A DNA stretch of 64,000 bases from positions 62,001-126,000 of the forward strand of contig JAANDG010000061.1 in NCBI GenBank assembly GCA_036852015.1, in the 5' to 3' direction. The notes beneath the pieces were generated by a model. The model searched no databases. It saw only the letters and a list, made by a program, of their open reading frames with translations, and was not told the DNA's origin. Of the stretch, positions 24,420 to 37,251 are shown piece after piece (position 1 is the stretch's first letter; the number at the start of each line of letters is the position of its first letter). Origin of the DNA: Pelodera strongyloides (taxonomy: Eukaryota; Nematoda; Chromadorea; Rhabditida; Rhabditidae). Position numbers and translations under genes: made by a program.

Positions 24420-25734
24420 TTCTCTGTGAGTTTAATGTTATATGATTAAACGTGCTTTATTAAAGCTTCGGGCAAGAGGCCAGCGTTTTAGAGCAGAAAG
24501 TAAAACAGCAAAAAATACAGTAATTGTTACGTAACTTTTACCCTAATAGTAATCGTTACGGTAACCAGCTCACTGACGGTAACGCTAACCAAAGCGAGCT
24601 CGAAGTTTCTCTACGAGAATCGGATGTTTATAGAATAGATAATAATAATAATAATTTATTTCCAGTTGCATCGATTCTTTCAGTTGATAAAGGGTGATAA
24701 TACTGTAAATGGAAAATCAAAGAAAAGAGAAAGTACTAAAGCCACTAAAGCCATTAAAAATAACCGTAGGGGTAAATGAAAGTAAAAAAAGGGTGATATC
24801 GTAACATAACGTTTATGCGGAGTAGTTGCACGTAGTATATATTCAGGAATTGGCTGCCCAGTAATAGGTGCATGTGTCCCAACGTTACATAAATAATCTG
24901 CGTATGTGAAAAGACAATAATAGGGCCACATAATGTTAAAACAAATGGGGTGCTAGTCATTGGGATAACCCTCTAGCTGCAGGTACCCGGAGATGACGCT
25001 ACGATGGGACACATAGTGCCGCAAATGGCGTTTTGTGGGAAAGCCACTTGGGGTTATAGCCTGAGAAAAAGAATGCGGAATAACACAAATTGTAATAGTT
25101 GAATCACATTATTATTCGTAGAGAACGCGGAGTAACGTATACGAAGAAAATAAATAAGTAACATAACATAACATGTAACATAACATAACATTGAAAACCA
25201 TAACAATCAATTGAAATTGGCTGTTTCTAGCGGCAAAACAGATCAACGGACATCCGAGAAAAATTCGGTCTGACGTTGAGTTATATTCTTGGTTGTGTGA
25301 AATAACTTACGTTATTTTGTACTGAAGTAAAATCATGTGTGTTTTATTGTTCACTTGTTTCATTTCAAAACACGCTTAGTGTTCAGTTAGTAATTATCAA
25401 TATTAAAACGGTGAGGAATATGTAAAAAAAAAAAATAATAATACTGTCCAGATAAAGGTCCAGGGAGGTTGCGTGTACTCATTTTGACAATCTTATAATA
25501 GGTTTAACATTCTGGTCGACTTTGTGCTTGGTTTCAGTTCCGTCTGCCCGGACGGTCTTATATTTCCCCCAAACGGCAAAAAAAGGTAGTTAATTGAAAT
25601 TCGGGGTCTCGTCTTTCACGATCAGAGGGCACAAACACGGACAAAGTACGACAACGTTTCTGGAAAGTTTCTGGAGTTTGTAGTCTGACTTCTGAAGTAT
25701 GAAGTCTGAACTAATTTCTAGAGTAAAGATTTAC

Positions 25735-26101
25735 TTAAAGGGAATATGTATGCCCTTTTTGAAGTTAAGCTGTATTAATAGAATGTGTGTTCCTCATTAA
25801 GGAAACAACAACAAAAATTGTTAAAAGTTTCCCATTTAAAAGAAAATGATTTTCAAAGTTAATCTTTTCCATAGTAAACGCGTTGCTTGACCCCCTGGCT
25901 TACACGGCAGTGCTGATGGAGCAAAAAATTTTGCATATGTGTGCATACATCGGCATATAGCATGCAACAGCGACATATTTGCATGCAAATGAGAATATTC
26001 GAATTTACATATTCAGTCGCCTACTTAAATTCATGTCTGGTGTGGAAACTCTAGTTTCGCAGTTGTTTTGCACATTTTGAGTGCCTACATATTCCCTTTA
26101 A
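25735..26101. mobile_element. Family K TTAA-tipped element
   Basis: TTAAAGGGAATATGTATGCC at the left and GCCTACATATTCCCTTTAA at the right bound 367 bp, with GCATGCAAATGA inside. No transposase frame. Confidence 0.75.
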
Positions 26102-27126
26102 TGACCAAATTAAGAAGCAATGTATTGGATTGGGAGGGATTAATGGCTTGGTAAGCACGAAAGCGTTTCCGTCAAACTCACGCACGTATCACAAATGTTA
26201 TGATGGCTGGACAATCGTGTTATTTGCAATACCAAATGTAATGTGTGTTATACAGTTGAGTTACTTGAAAAAGAATTTTGAAATAAAACTACACATGCGA
26301 TATGCTATATGCACTTCTAAATTGAAATACAAAGCATTATTTAGTCACGGTACTGGTTGTCTCATAGCTGTGTACGACGAAAATAGGTGCCCCTAACCCT
26401 AACTATTGCCGCACACGCACAATTTATCACACATCGATATGAAGTCTGCGCCATAGCCAGTATTTACATATGGCATACTACTATGGACATATTAGCATAT
26501 TACAAACGACTTCAAAACGAGCACACTTCCGTAGTGTATTTCTAGTCTGATTGCGTTTCCGGTTGCGCCCTCGGAAGTATATTGAATTACAGCATCATAA
26601 TCGAGTAAAAATTCCAATTTCGGAGATTTGAATAACAAGCATATTGGACTACAAAGAACCAATCACACCATGCTACAAACCACAAAGAGTGAATTTGTAA
26701 AGTTACGGATGAAATGTAAGAAGTTTCTAGTAAATACAATTTTCAAACGTGTTTTAAATAATCTTAAAAAAGTTCACTACTCCATTCCTTTTGAAAATTC
26801 GGAACTCCGTGATTTTCTCGGCTCCGGCTAACCTTTTGTACGCCAAAACGTACAAAAGACGCGAGCTTCCGTATGCTAATTTGAGTCATGCTAGTTACTC
26901 GCATGGAGGGCGTTAGACAAGTGTGAAAAAAGGGCGGAGTTGCTAGTGGGAAAAGGGAAAGTGAATAGAATACTACATTGGGAACCCAATACAGTGTAGT
27001 TAATTTTATAAAGCAAGGATGAAAATCTCCTGGAAACGTCGATAATCAGATGAAGTTCATGAGTTTCTGAACAGGATTATTTGCTAGATAAACCTCCACA
27101 AAAAGTAACTTCCACGCGAAGAACCA

Positions 27127-27199
27127 GCCCGGTTAGCTCAGTCGGTAGAGCACCAGACTCTTAATCTGGTTGTCGCGGGTTCGAGCCCCGCATCGGGCT
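27127..27199 (+). tRNA. tRNA-Lys (anticodon CTT)
   Basis: Full cloverleaf: acceptor GCCCGGT pairs with ATCGGGC (one G-U), D arm GCTC...GAGC, anticodon stem CCAGA/TCTGG with loop CTCTTAA, T arm GCGGG/CCCGC. A box TAGCTCAGTCGG and B box GGTTCGAGCCC are intact. CTT at 27160-27162 reads AAG codons. No intron. A T5 run follows within 12 bp as a pol III terminator. Confidence 0.97.
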
Positions 27200-27310
27200 T
27201 ATCTTTTTGACCTTGCGGACCATGACGACGACAACAAACTTTTTTTAGATAGGTGGAAGATATTTTGGCAATTTACACCGTGCTGAGTACCACGAATTCT
27301 GCTTTTTGTT

Positions 27311-27751
27311 TTGCTTGCCTCACTTCTGATTTTCTTGGTGATACTGACTTGCAAGTCTATTTCTCATAATGAATACCGTAACCGAATCAGTAACGCTTTG
27401 GCAACAAGCCAATTTTTGAATTCGGCAATGATCTTTCGCATGCACTGTGCACTACTCCTGCTGTCGCGAACGAACGTCGCGCGTTTTTATGTTCTATTCT
27501 TTTCATTAATTTGTATTTGTCTTATATTGTGTATTGTTCCCTTTATAAACAAAAGTTGGGATGCTCTTTTACTTGGGTTATCGTTTCACTGTATATGGTT
27601 GCCTTTCTATCTATCTATCATTTATTACGTATATCAGTTCAGTAAGCTTTTCGCACTTAGCAAGTGGAATCTTGTTTGTGTTTTATTTAGACCAATAGTG
27701 TTCATTATACATATTATATTCTTACTTATTGTCAGTTCACGCATGTGTTGA
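27311..27751 (+). CDS. Hydrophobic ORF of unknown status
   Basis: An open frame (first in-frame stop upstream at 27284) of about 150 codons encodes a protein that is almost wholly hydrophobic, with three to four possible membrane segments (residues about 1-20, 50-75, 85-105, 120-140). The first in-frame ATG is only at 27428; the given start is a TTG. No acceptor and ATG pair marks a clear start, and I recognise no family. It may be an exon of a larger gene, a pseudogene, or chance in T-rich DNA. Confidence 0.25.
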   Translation: MLASLLIFLVILTCKSISHNEYRNRISNALATSQFLNSAMIFRMHCALLLLSRTNVARFYVLFFSLICICLILCIVPFINKSWDALLLGLSFHCIWLPFYLSIIYYVYQFSKLFALSKWNLVCVLFRPIVFIIHIIFLLIVSSRMC

Positions 27752-28631
27752 TTTGGTCTGCCGTCTGTATCAGCCTGTGGTATTATTCTGTCAATCAACC
27801 CTCAAACCTTTAGTATATTTCCACGCTCTGTGGATGTAAACTATTAATGGAATGCTGGATTAGGGTGTGCAGTAATGTCGTTCTTTCTTGTGGAGTGTGC
27901 TACCTTCTTGATGCGCTGTTGGGTTTTTGTTCGCGGTGGTGTTTCCCTTAATTCCTTTCCATTTCCTTCATTTATGATTTTTGTGGCTATTTGATGTTGT
28001 GAGTAAGGGAGTATCCAAAAAGCGTTGTCGTTGTCATTATCAAGAAGGACAGTAAGTTTTGTAGTTTCAATTCTTGGTCGGAAACGATTCATTTAACCGT
28101 TTAGTAAATTTAGTATAACTATCCCACGCACTAATTAACTTCTGTCCCTATACTCTCATGCTCTTAGCTCTTTTTCGATGAGTATATGGCCGCTCAGGCG
28201 AACCTTACAACCTTTTTGAATCTAAAAATACAAATTTAGTGAAAATAACTACCGTGTGCGATGGGTATCTAATTAGTTGAGTGTTCTATTCATTTTGAGA
28301 GTACTTTCTACGTTTTTCTGCCTAATTGTGGTCTATAAATTATAGTGGCTTCTTTATTTCTCCCGTACTTGGAGACTAACTTAGAAGACACCGTCGGTTG
28401 CGCTGGTATTATTATTATTATTATGACAATATTTTCTCTGCGTTTTTTCTACATTTAGTTTTGTTTGCTTGAGCTTGTTTGCTAGGAATGCTAGGCGTGG
28501 TTTGCATTGCCTCGTAGCAAACTAAACTAGTACCGCAATTCCGTTATCCGTACCGATTTTCGGCCTTGCGGCCCTTGCGGGATTAAATTTTAAAATTTAA
28601 ATATCTGATTAAAATTCCTCGAATTTCAGGT

Positions 28632-31600
28632 ATGGTCGATGAGCCACTGACAGATTTATCCAATTTTGTGGACACCAATCTCACCAATATTTCTATGGTC
28701 AGTTTTTCCTTAATTCCTTACATATTATGAATATGAATTTATGAATATATAATTCCTCTTTAAAAAGTTTCCTCGTCATTGTCTCATTGTTATTTTCATT
28801 TTTAGTCTTCTTGTTATCTCGACTTTTCTGTTTGTTTGTTTCTTGCATCCTTGCATTATTGTGTGTTTGAACATTTTTGACATTGTCTGATGAGAGTTGC
28901 CATATTCTTTTCTGTTTTTCCTTATCTGTATTATGTTCTAACTTCTAATTTCCTAATTCCTTGTGTTTTGTAATAGCTAATAACTAAGGTTGTACTCATT
29001 AATTGCATGTGAATATTAATCCCTGGTTGCTATAGCCATGTTGTAGACGTTGTTAGGCGAATCGGTTGCGTGTTGTTTTTGCATTAATTCAGTGCGGGAT
29101 ACCTATTAGAGGTGGGAGGGTATAGGCTTATAGGACAGATGGCCAGACCCAAAAAGCCGAACTATGCATTAGACTAGAGATGTTAGTTTTGGCATTACTT
29201 GTTCTCTAGGTTCTAGATATAATTTAGAATAATAATAATAATAATGCAATATTCATAACCATTCTCTGTGTTTTCACACTCTGAACTCTGATAGTCTGAT
29301 TTTCACCTTTGAAATTAATATTGATTAACTAATAAGTATAAAAATAAGTGAAGAAACAAGAACCGAAAAGTCAAAGCGTTTTTCTGTGATTTTTATGTAT
29401 CCTGTATATTGTGGTAATAATAAGTATGAGCTGAAACATATTATTTTACATGTTCGCACATGGTTCTTTACATTTTTTTAATATTCGGCTGGTTTTTGAC
29501 CAGAGCAGATCTTATAGCTTGTTTATTTTATGACCTGTAACGATATAGAGGGTAAAAATAATGCTTTTCTTGGCTGGATTTTTCCTCTTTTTATTATACT
29601 TTTTATTTGTTTCTTTAGTTCCCGATTGTTATACCTTTTATTATACTTTTTATTTGTTTCTTTTAGTTCCCGGATGTTATACCACAAATAAGCAATCCAC
29701 ATCTCATACGAAGTTCGTCTCCGAAGCCGGAGAGTCAAGGAGGTAATGATTTTTGTTTTTGAATTTATATTATACTAACGAAATGCTATCTTCTAGCGAT
29801 ATATTGTGTAAACGTTGCATCGTTGCATGCACGATTGTACGGCTTAATCTTTATGAGTATATTTTGGACAAGTTAGGTAACATCTGAATATGGGCCTTTA
29901 AAGTTAAATATCTGTTCCAAAGCAAGCACTTCATGTAGCCAAATCAGGTAAGTTGGCCTAGGCGGTTTCCTGAAGTGAGGCCATATTCACCACACACAGG
30001 GAGGCCTCCCTAGGCTCACGAGCGCTCTGAATCTCTTCTGCACTCGCACTCTCTACGCACTGTTTGCTCCTTGGGGAGGAGGGCTCCTTGCGTGTTGGTG
30101 AATATTATATGGCTTCTGGATGAGGGTAACGGGTAACGGCGAATGTTTTTTATAATACATTGATTCTTTCTTTGATTGAATTGTCTGTTTTTAGTGGGTC
30201 TCGGTATTCCGTCTCGACCTTCGACACGTAAGTCGTCTGTGAATTCTTCTCATTCGGGAGCGGGGAATTTCACACGTGAAGATGACAAGAGAATGTATAA
30301 TGAACTAGCCGAGCTGGGAAAGCGATTCAAGTACCTAACGAGTTTGTCCAGGAGTAAGAGAAAGGTGAGCGCAATTCCGGAATTCCGCTTCCGGCGCTTC
30401 CGCATTTGATTTGATGGTTCTTCTACAGTTTTGTTAGGTGTAGGCGTAGGCGATTCATATTCACAAACGAGTTGCAACGCTAGACGAGGCCAAACTGCAG
30501 AACGAACGACTTTTGCTATGCTATAGTCAAGCAAGGTAGATCTTCGAGCATTTACGACTCCCGGAATAAACAATAAACTTCAAAGTTAAAAACGCAGATG
30601 TAAAATTGTCTTTACTGTCAACGTCGAACGTCTCATCATTAAGACATCATCAGGGCGGAATATTTACCTCAAACTTGGGTAATTAAACCGTTATGTTGAT
30701 GGAGTAGTCTTGTAATTTGTAGTAGTCGCGTCCTGAATGTTTGAACTTTGAACCATCGCATCGTAGGTCGTAGGTAGCAATCAGTACCATGCACGGCCAA
30801 TGCGATATTGTAAGATGTAAAGATGTAAACTGCAATGCTACAGTTGTTGCCTGTGGTGGGGTACATACATACCTATGACGATCCTCCTTTATCTTTATTA
30901 AACCGAAATACCGGCCGGTTTTTCTAAGTTACTCGAATTTAGTTCGAGTTTTTATTCTAATTTATGTTCATTTGCATAAGCTGCATAAGAATGCTGGTGT
31001 ACTCGATATGTTTCATAAACCGGCCGGTATTTTGCTTTAAACCTACCCATTTCTTATTTTATTGTTGTTTAGGATTTGTTTCAAGAAGAGGGTGATTTGT
31101 CCTCCTCTGGCGGTTCTTCTTCTTCAACAAACGGCTCTGCGAATCTAAAAAAGGTTATTAGAAGGTACGGTATAGATAATTCTGTTGACCTTTGCCTTTG
31201 ACCTTCCTTTTTACTTTTACCTTTTATTTCGCTTTAATGTTGTGGATGTCCAAAATGACATCGTATGATATATTGTTAAATATTACGTTTTAATTATTGT
31301 TAAACCCACTCTTTTGACTAGTTACTTGACACTTTACACTTTACACTTTACACATCTGAACTCTTGAGCTAGAGGTAGGGATAAGGTTAAAGTGGTATAC
31401 GAGATGTCTTCAAATAGTTTGTGTTTTCAGGTACAGCAGTCTAGTGGGTAAACTGGAAACTGACCCAACTCGAGAACCAATTCATCCGTTGGTGGTTGAT
31501 GACTCACACTTTGAAATCACGGACATGTCAGATGATGAAAGGTTTCTTTTATTAGTTTTAGTTTATTTGATTAATTAAGGATGAATGGTTAATTGTTGGC

Positions 31601-34600
31601 CTCGAAAGTTGTTTGATTTTTGTTAGTTCGGTTGGGTTGATGGGGATGGGGACTATTTCCGACTTTTTTCGATTTCGATTTTGTTTGGAGTATTCGAGTA
31701 ATGCTGTATGGCTTTTTCTTTCTACCTCTGTAGCGAGTGTGAGCATTGAGCGTGAGTGTAGTGTATTCGTAATGCCAATGGTTAAAGATGGCGTAGATTT
31801 ATATAACTGTAACAGTCGAGCAGCCCATGGGCGTGCGTGCCAAATGCCAATGTAATGAACGAGTTGCTACCTACTTCGATGCAACTTGCATCGAAGTAAG
31901 TAGTAATGTGTGTACCTAATACCCAAAAATATGAATTCCTCTCTAGTTTCTCCCGCCCTTCCTCTTCCTCTGTGTTAGAAGTGGTTAGAGCTACCGCCAC
32001 CCAAAATGGAAACCCGATTAGAGGGACAGAGAATGGGACGGTATCCAGGTCTACTGTAAATCTTCGGGAACATGGTGGGTACAAGTACAGTAATCTAATC
32101 AAATTAGCTTGTTAATTCTGGTAAGTTTCGGTCAATTTGTAGTTTGTAGCACTCTATGAAAATGATAATGAAGAATTTTATATATGTTGTATATTGTGTT
32201 GTTTTTGAACTTTACTTTAAGATGTAGTACTCGAGATGGGCCTTGGCTTACATTTTATACTTGCACAGATCTCAGAGAGGTTGTTATAGACCAAAGACCA
32301 GACACTGGTCGTCTGTTATATGGTAGCTATTTTATAGTCGTATAGCTTAATATTGCTAGTATAGTAAAAACGCACCAGCTTCACACCTAGGCCAGGTTAC
32401 CTTTTGCGTTTTTGCCTAGTTTCGTTGGTTTGACGGTAACGGTACGGTAAACATGCAAACAGTATCCCTGGCACTGACTTTCTATTCTATTCCCTCATGT
32501 TGCAGATGAAAACACGAAACGTTCGATACGGCGGGGCGTCGAACGCGAACAACGATATTTGATGATTAAAGAACACGGGGTACCGATGACCATTGTGACT
32601 AAGGTGAGATACTTTTTAACTATTTAATCTTTCTTTCGGAGTGTTTATTCTTTTGCTTGAACTCATGCTCACTGTTCACTCACAGCTCACAGCCTACGCC
32701 ATTGACATGTTTGCTGAGTTCACCGTGGTCCCATAATTTGCATTTTTGCATATTAGGCACAAGCACCTGCGGCTGCTGGTGCTGGTAATATTTTGGCGCA
32801 ATATCACTCGCCCCTCCTGCTGAAGACGATATGTGATTAAAAGAAATGAGTGAACGTGTAATACACGGTAGCAAATGCTCGTTATTTACGCCAACCCAAC
32901 CACCTATTGGCTGAGTTCACCATGGGCACCTCCATGATTTGCATTTTTGCGTATTAAGTACAATCACGTTAGATCACTCTCTCTCTCTCTCCTTGCGGAA
33001 ATGATGGGTTATTAAATGTGTGAGTGTGATATGTAAGTGCACATGTTTGGCATTTTACAATTTTTCTTATGGTAACAAGATGGGCAAAGATTCCCGTCGA
33101 TTGACTTTCTAATATTTATTTACGGTATGAAACATGCACTAATTACTTGTGATATTTTCGAGTTGGTTTGAATTTGGGTGTGCGCCGTTGGATAACTATT
33201 GCTTGAGTGTATACTTTCTCGTGGAGTTATGGCTTTTTTTCACAATTGTGATGCACAACTTTACGAATTTAAACTAAATTTATGCGACGTTTATACCCAG
33301 ACACTCAATTATTACAGTACAGTTTGACATGAATATCTTGTTTTATGTCAACTTCTAGAATGCGCACAATCACGGAATGGAGAATGATAGAAGAGCATCA
33401 GATATGTTGAATCACTCTGCACGTGCACTTTGTGATGAGTATTTGGACGAGGTTGGTAGTTTGGTTATATATTTTCTATAAGTTTAGTTACCAACAAAAT
33501 TTTAATTCCATCATACCATGGCGTGTGTTTGTGTTTTTGAGTATTCAACTTTCACTGTTTATTTTATGTGCTGCATTTGCATTGTTGTGTTAATTTGTCA
33601 AAATGGCGTTCAATCGGCTGAGGTTTTTGTTTTTGGTAGACAAAAAGTAAATTTGGGAAACGGACCTGCGCCGTGGTGATGTTGACTTGTTGATTCTACT
33701 TCATGCACAAATACTCTTTATTGTAATTTGGTATTATTATAACAATCACATAACATTACCCCAATTCGGCCTTTGCAATTGCCGACTTAGTAATGTTGTC
33801 TTAAAAAACGTTTCCGTTTGAATGTTGAGTGAGTATGTCGTGTTTCCACTTTACCGTGTGCTTGTGTTACTAAAGTGTCAGCAGTAAGGTTGAAAACTAA
33901 AATATATTATTATTTACATTTTCTCAGGAGCCCCGGCGGTCCCACTCTGAGACTTTCACCGTCCCTCTCCCGCACTTTGCCGCCGATTACACCCAACGAG
34001 CACCAAGGCGCGCGGAGTCGCTCACCATTTCTGGCCCAAGGAACCGCAATAAAGTTATTGGGACTGGCACCGGTGCCCCTGTGAGGGATGTACACAGACA
34101 ACCGCTTGACGTGAATGCACTGTCGGCAAGGAGGAGGTTCCCGGAAAAGGCGAGGTAGACGATTGATTTGTGCTCTATTAATTTGTCTGATTTTGTTTTA
34201 TTCGGTAGTAGATTACTGATGAGGACAGTTTATGTGCAAGTCGGAGCAAAGCACTAAAACAGTGTGAGTGAGCAACAGAGATTTTTATGGCGTGGTAAGT
34301 GATGTGTTATGCATGATATTGCAAGCTCGTTCCTCAGTGAATTGAAGCGAAGTTAAAGCGAAATACGGGCCGGTTTTTGAAACACATCGAGCACACCAGC
34401 ATCCTTATGCAGCTTATGCAAATTTGCAAATGAACATAAATTATAATAAAAATCGAGCTAAATTCGAGCAGCTTAGCATAAATACGTTAGAGGTCAGTTG
34501 TCCACGACGCGTTTCAAAAACCGGCTAGTATTTCGCTTTAAAGGTACTCCCGAAATTAAATGGGGAGATTTATTTCACGATAATATCGTGTTGTTAGTTT

Positions 34601-36984
34601 ATTTTGACCTATCTGCTTATGTTCATTTTTTGCGGTATTAGCGTAAACTCTATGTAGTTGTGCTGTCGTAGAATTACTATGCTTTTATCAATCATTATTA
34701 TCACGATTATTACAGACGCGAATTGGGCGGTGCCGGTGTGTTGAGCCGTCTGCACGGCCGAAAACCGTCTTCTGATAGAAGAAGGACTCGTGGGAGGTCT
34801 ACTTCTCCCAATGGAGAACGTAGAGGAAACGGGAGGAGGACGGGACAATCCACGTCCCCGGTCAAGAAACTGGTCCCATTCATACCGACTGCGGTAGGTC
34901 TTTTTTCGGTCGCTTAAAGCGGTATGTTAGGAGGTTTGTGGAAATATACTGGAACATTTATTATATGCAAATGTTTGTATTCTTTTGATGTATATTTTTG
35001 TTTACTCGTACTTTCAATTAGCTGTGAATTCGATGTAGAGGATTGACGTGGTACCTAATCCCTTTTTTATCCCATGCCTGAAACATTGCTTTGTAGTCCG
35101 CCTTATTATTGTGAATGAATGACGTGTTTTAACACTGCGAGTCAACATATTTTATGTGACTTTTTAATTGCTCCGACGACAGTTCAGCAGTTGCACCGAA
35201 ATTGGTTGTCTATCATTGGTGGAACATACTTTGCAGTTGTAACTGATTCAAAACCTATTTTGTATATTCCATTTCCAAATAATTAGCATCGGATGGTAGG
35301 TGGTTTTTGAAATGCAGTGCTGGTTTGGCTTGATAGCATGTGGTATATGCAAATTTTGTTCCATTTTGTGCATTTTAGAAGACTGGGATGTCGACGCATT
35401 CTCTTCAGGCGAACTGCCAGCTTGTGCTATCTTTGCTCAGACAATACTTGCCACAGTACGAGAGGGTAGGTGTTGTTTATAATTATCATTGGTACCAGAC
35501 TACCAGATCAGAGATTATTATTAATTCGCAAGTTAATCGTGGAAGATATTATTTCCGGATATCAGACGGGCTTTTTTCAGTTTTCATTGAAACATGAAAC
35601 TGTTGAAAAGTTGGTTTGCCTGGAATTTGGAAAGTTGTACAGAGGGGACTGTTCGCTTGGAGCTTTTGAAGTTCTGCATGTTTTTTTTGGTCAAAAACAG
35701 GAACTTCTTTATTGGGAATGTTGTGCATTAGCATTAAAGCAAATGTTGTAATTATCTAATTGATGATATGTAGTAATTGCTGTAAAGTTTAAAGTGTGAT
35801 CTTTTCAGTTAAAGCGTGAGATCCTGCTCACCAGCTCGTGCTCGGCCCCAGATGTTTGCAAACGTTTCCATCGAGAGTGTACAAATATAATGGATGATCT
35901 GGATCTGCAGTATAAGAGGGAATTGGCGTAAGTCTTGAGTATTCTTGTAAATTTATATTAAAAAGTTTCCTGACATTATGTATTAAGCTAGCTCCTCTTG
36001 TATTTTTCACTAACCATCAGTTTAGTATTTCCTTGCCTATCATTCGATCTTACGTTGGTATATGTGGTCCTCAGTGTTTCTTTATGGGGGTTTCCAAGTA
36101 TCCCAAAATCTGTCAATACTGCCGTATTTTTGCGCGAAACTTGAATATATAATATGCAAATTTATTCTCGTGTAGTTCCAAACACTGTAAATTTTCACCA
36201 TACCTCATTAGATCTATTTATGCGCATGTACATCTTTAGGATAGAAACAGACCAAACAGGCTAGCCTTGCTATGGAAATCTACTGTGTACGATATGCATA
36301 TACAGGGTGTATATGTATTCTGCTTATATGCGTATATAAGTTGTGTAAGTCATGTTTGATCGATCGATTATATTTGATTGACTTCAGTCGTTACGAGTCG
36401 TCGGACGACATCCTGGAAAGGCGGGACTTGGATAGGTCAATGGACAAAGCTGAGAAGACGTATGATACGTTGGCAAAAGTGGTCAAGAAGGTTGGTATTT
36501 TAATTATTATTATTCATATTTTCGTTTTTTTTTGTCTTACTATCTGTTGAGCTCTTGCCTGAACAGATACTAAGACATAGCTCAACACCGAGACTGAGAT
36601 ATATTACTTTTTTGTCTTACTATCTCTTGAATTCTGGGCTCTTTTTATGATAACGGTGTGTTAGGTAAGGTAATTGATACGCAATGTTTCGGCAACTAAG
36701 TTTAAAAGGTCTCTCCATTTACGAACGGTGCTGTTGTGGTTATTATGGGGCTTTCCAGTTTCTAACTTTCCCAACAATTCGGCGTGATTCTGTTTGCATA
36801 TATAATATGAAAAATTAAAAAATATTCTAGTGTATTTCCAAAATACTGTAACTTTTCAGCATACTTGGAAACCAAATTAATGTTATTACCTAATCTGCTT
36901 CTTATTCAGTTGGACGTGTTCGTCCAGTCGTCACGCCCTTTATCCGGACACAATGATAACGGAGGTATAGTCCATCAACTCAAG
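28632..36984 (+). CDS. Unrecognised Ser/Arg-rich protein gene, 14 exons seen, 3' end unresolved
   Basis: Exons 28632-28697, 29667-29742, 30195-30364, 31073-31164, 31431-31541, 31947-32074, 32506-32603, 33359-33451, 33928-34154, 34716-34893, 35379-35465, 35809-35927, 36388-36490, 36910-36984 join in frame to 541 residues without a stop. An ATTTCAG acceptor ends 2 nt before ATG, fitting SL trans-splicing. Residues about 300-440 are Arg/Ser/Gly-rich and look disordered; about 440-530 are helical and charged (YDTLAKVVKK region). I do not recognise a family. The stop is uncertain: the last seen donor is phase 0, and possible terminal exons start at 38393 (short, stop at 38416) or 38490, with a possible extra exon at 37843-37959. 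The SL1 RNA gene lies antisense in intron 3. Confidence 0.72.
29977..30118. mobile_element. Family H foldback element, copy H3
   Basis: GAGGCCATATTCACCACACAC to GTGTTGGTGAATATTATATGG, interior nearly identical to H1 (CTCACGAGCGCTCTGAATCT). Confidence 0.8.
30585..30689 (-). ncRNA. sls-1: SL1 spliced-leader RNA gene
   Basis: Positions 30689 to 30668 on the minus strand match the 22-nt SL1 leader exactly (GGTTTAATTACCC...GTTTGAG). The next bases, GTAAATATT, give a splice donor and match the C. elegans SL1 RNA intron start (GTAAACATT) at 8 of 9. TTACC in the leader pairs with GGTAA across the donor, the usual first stem. A second stem ATGTCTT/GAGACGT and an Sm-like CAATTTTACA follow; the third stem is weak. 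The 3' end is a guess. The rest differs from the C. elegans RNA, as is normal between distant nematodes. No 5S rRNA gene is nearby. It supplies the 5' leader for trans-splicing; several genes here have suitable acceptors. A pseudogene is the main alternative. Confidence 0.7.
30897..31040. mobile_element. Family B MITE, copy B5, left arm shortened
   Basis: AAACCGAAATACCGGCCGG at left, CCGGCCGGTATTTTGCTTTAA at right; about 40 bp of the left arm is missing. Confidence 0.8.
34353..34542. mobile_element. Family B MITE, copy B6
   Basis: TTAAAGCGAAATACGGGCC to TAGTATTTCGCTTTAA, complete, in intron 9 of the unrecognised gene. Confidence 0.85.
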
Positions 36985-37251
36985 GTGATATATACAGCGA
37001 TATCGTATGCTTTTGCTTTGTCTTAACAGTTGAAGTCTTAATATATGCGGGGAGATCTCATGTTTTGTTTGTTATGTTAGAGATATTTTTGTTGAATGTA
37101 TATGTTTGTGAATGCTCAGTTTATTGATCTCCTCACCTTTTCAATTGACTTTTTCTGTTCATTATTGATTGCTGTATCGATTGTATACGCCGTCTCGGAT
37201 TGGTTTGCCTGGACTGATATTGGACTACTTTGATCTTATCTTATCTTATCC

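Larger units (their letters stand above)
24420..28631. other. Gene-poor stretch with tRNA, one TTAA element and one hydrophobic ORF
   Basis: Apart from element K, the tRNA and the ORF at 27.3 kb, this is AT-rich sequence without a convincing exon chain. Small direct repeats (GTAACATAACATAACA near 25.16 kb) and a hairpin (CTTTTGTACG/CGTACAAAAG, 26832-26860) are present. Confidence 0.5.

Noticed and set aside
26391..26403. CCCTAACCCTAAC
   Set aside because: Two vertebrate-type telomere units only; the nematode hexamer is TTAGGC, so this is likely chance.
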